From VYFG01 sp965213885 (GTDB lineage Bacteria > Pseudomonadota > Gammaproteobacteria > Arenicellales > Poriferihabitantaceae), in NCBI GenBank assembly GCA_965213885.1, contig OZ243919.1:186001-250000 (forward strand): a stretch of DNA of 64,000 bases. The letters run 5' to 3'. A program made the translations under genes and the position numbers. The notes under the pieces are model-generated. The model did no database searches and was not told the origin of the DNA. It worked only from the letters and a program-made list of their open reading frames with translations. Below are positions 63,662-64,000 of this stretch, in pieces. The first letter of the stretch is position 1. Every line of letters starts with the position of its first letter.

Positions 63662-63830
63662 GGTTTTTCTTCGGTATGTGATCCGGGCAGGCATTCTACT
63701 CCGCTGCGCAATGCCGGTCCGGTGGGTGAGGCAGGCCTGGAGCGAGCCGAACCTTCTGCCGCCGTGGGCTGCGCCCATCAGGCGCATCCGGTACAAGCTC
63801 CTTCAACGGACGGGGTATATTGACAGATCG

Positions 63831-63956
63831 TCACTGTCTGTTGTCTGGTTCCTTCACCACGATCTCCGGCCGATCGTCGACAACGTCCTCGTCGACGAAT
63901 GCAATGCGCATCCCGAAACCGGAGAACACCGTGAGCAGCCGTCCGAATTCGCTCAT
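63831..63956 (-). CDS. Small ORF or gene tail, unassigned
   Basis: A 41-residue minus frame (M-S-E-F-G-R-L-L-T-V-F-S-G-F-G-M-R) ending at 63831, with an in-frame stop 18 bp before its ATG. It reads like the C-terminus of a longer protein; either a start codon is nearer or it is a remnant. Nothing else was recognised in 63662-64000. Confidence 0.3.
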   Translation of the reverse strand: MSEFGRLLTVFSGFGMRIAFVDEDVVDDRPEIVVKEPDNRQ

Positions 63957-64000
63957 GTCGAGTTCCACATCGTCGATTTAACGAGGGTTCCACGCTCCTC

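Noticed and set aside
1..64000. CRISPR arrays, rRNA, tRNA and classical insertion sequences
   Set aside because: No regularly spaced short repeats, no recognisable RNA genes and no transposase were seen on reading both strands; a dedicated search could still find a tRNA.

Overview
The window is high-GC (roughly 60% or more), gene-dense bacterial DNA. Fur, Bfr, Bfd, RibA, the FbpABC-type iron transporter, many acyl-CoA/CoA-type and SDR enzymes and frequent ATGA overlaps suggest a proteobacterium, most likely gammaproteobacterial. At least six broken genes (SAP-domain gene, HigBA, IspH, CYP51, sterol methyltransferase, ABC-2 permease) point to an eroding genome such as that of a host-associated symbiont. 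This assignment is inference; no rRNA, tRNA or CRISPR was recognised.

Layout. 1-800: a NUDIX hydrolase running off the left edge and a double-CDGSH iron-sulfur protein. 881-4763: first copy of a recombinase-lipoprotein module between two 182-bp direct repeats. 4737-8340: degraded SAP-domain gene, a 3-hydroxyisobutyrate-dehydrogenase-like enzyme, HigBA remnants. 8562-10822: split ACAD10/11-like pair. 11154-17684: iron island (Fur box, fbpABC, bfr, bfd, fur). 18023-24340: a decayed sterol locus built around an intact 1154-residue squalene monooxygenase-oxidosqualene cyclase fusion. 24805-46753: catabolic and transport genes, including two mandelate-racemase-family enzymes, two SDRs, PanB-like, BisC-like, acyl-CoA dehydrogenase, RibA, AEC transporter, PrpD/MttB pair, ChrA, and a CBS/cystathionine gamma-lyase pair. 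46796-57086: TPR protein, 2OG oxygenase, MFS transporter, a SNF2-SWIM helicase and a TOTE-type primase-helicase. 57388-60774: second copy of the recombinase-lipoprotein module. 61411-63661: two-gene operon of an inverse-autotransporter-like barrel protein and an HNH/excalibur lipoprotein.

The strongest candidate for an undescribed system is the pair of modules 56.3 kb apart in the same orientation. Each has a tyrosine recombinase gene bracketed by two inverted 32-bp recombination-site-like sequences (12-bp arms, 8-bp spacer). One of these lies in the leader of a divergent gene for a TbpB-barrel-like surface lipoprotein. The two recombinases are identical as proteins although their genes differ at several synonymous positions. 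The two lipoproteins share signal peptide, leader, C-terminal residues and terminators but differ strongly in the exposed barrel. This looks like a surface-antigen switching or diversification system carrying its own recombinase.

The second highlight is the sterol locus. The epoxidase and cyclase are one uninterrupted reading frame with an OSC-type DCTAE motif, while neighbouring tailoring genes (a CYP51 and SDR composite, a C-24 methyltransferase) are broken. If expressed, the cell could epoxidise and cyclise squalene in one polypeptide but could not process the product with these neighbours.
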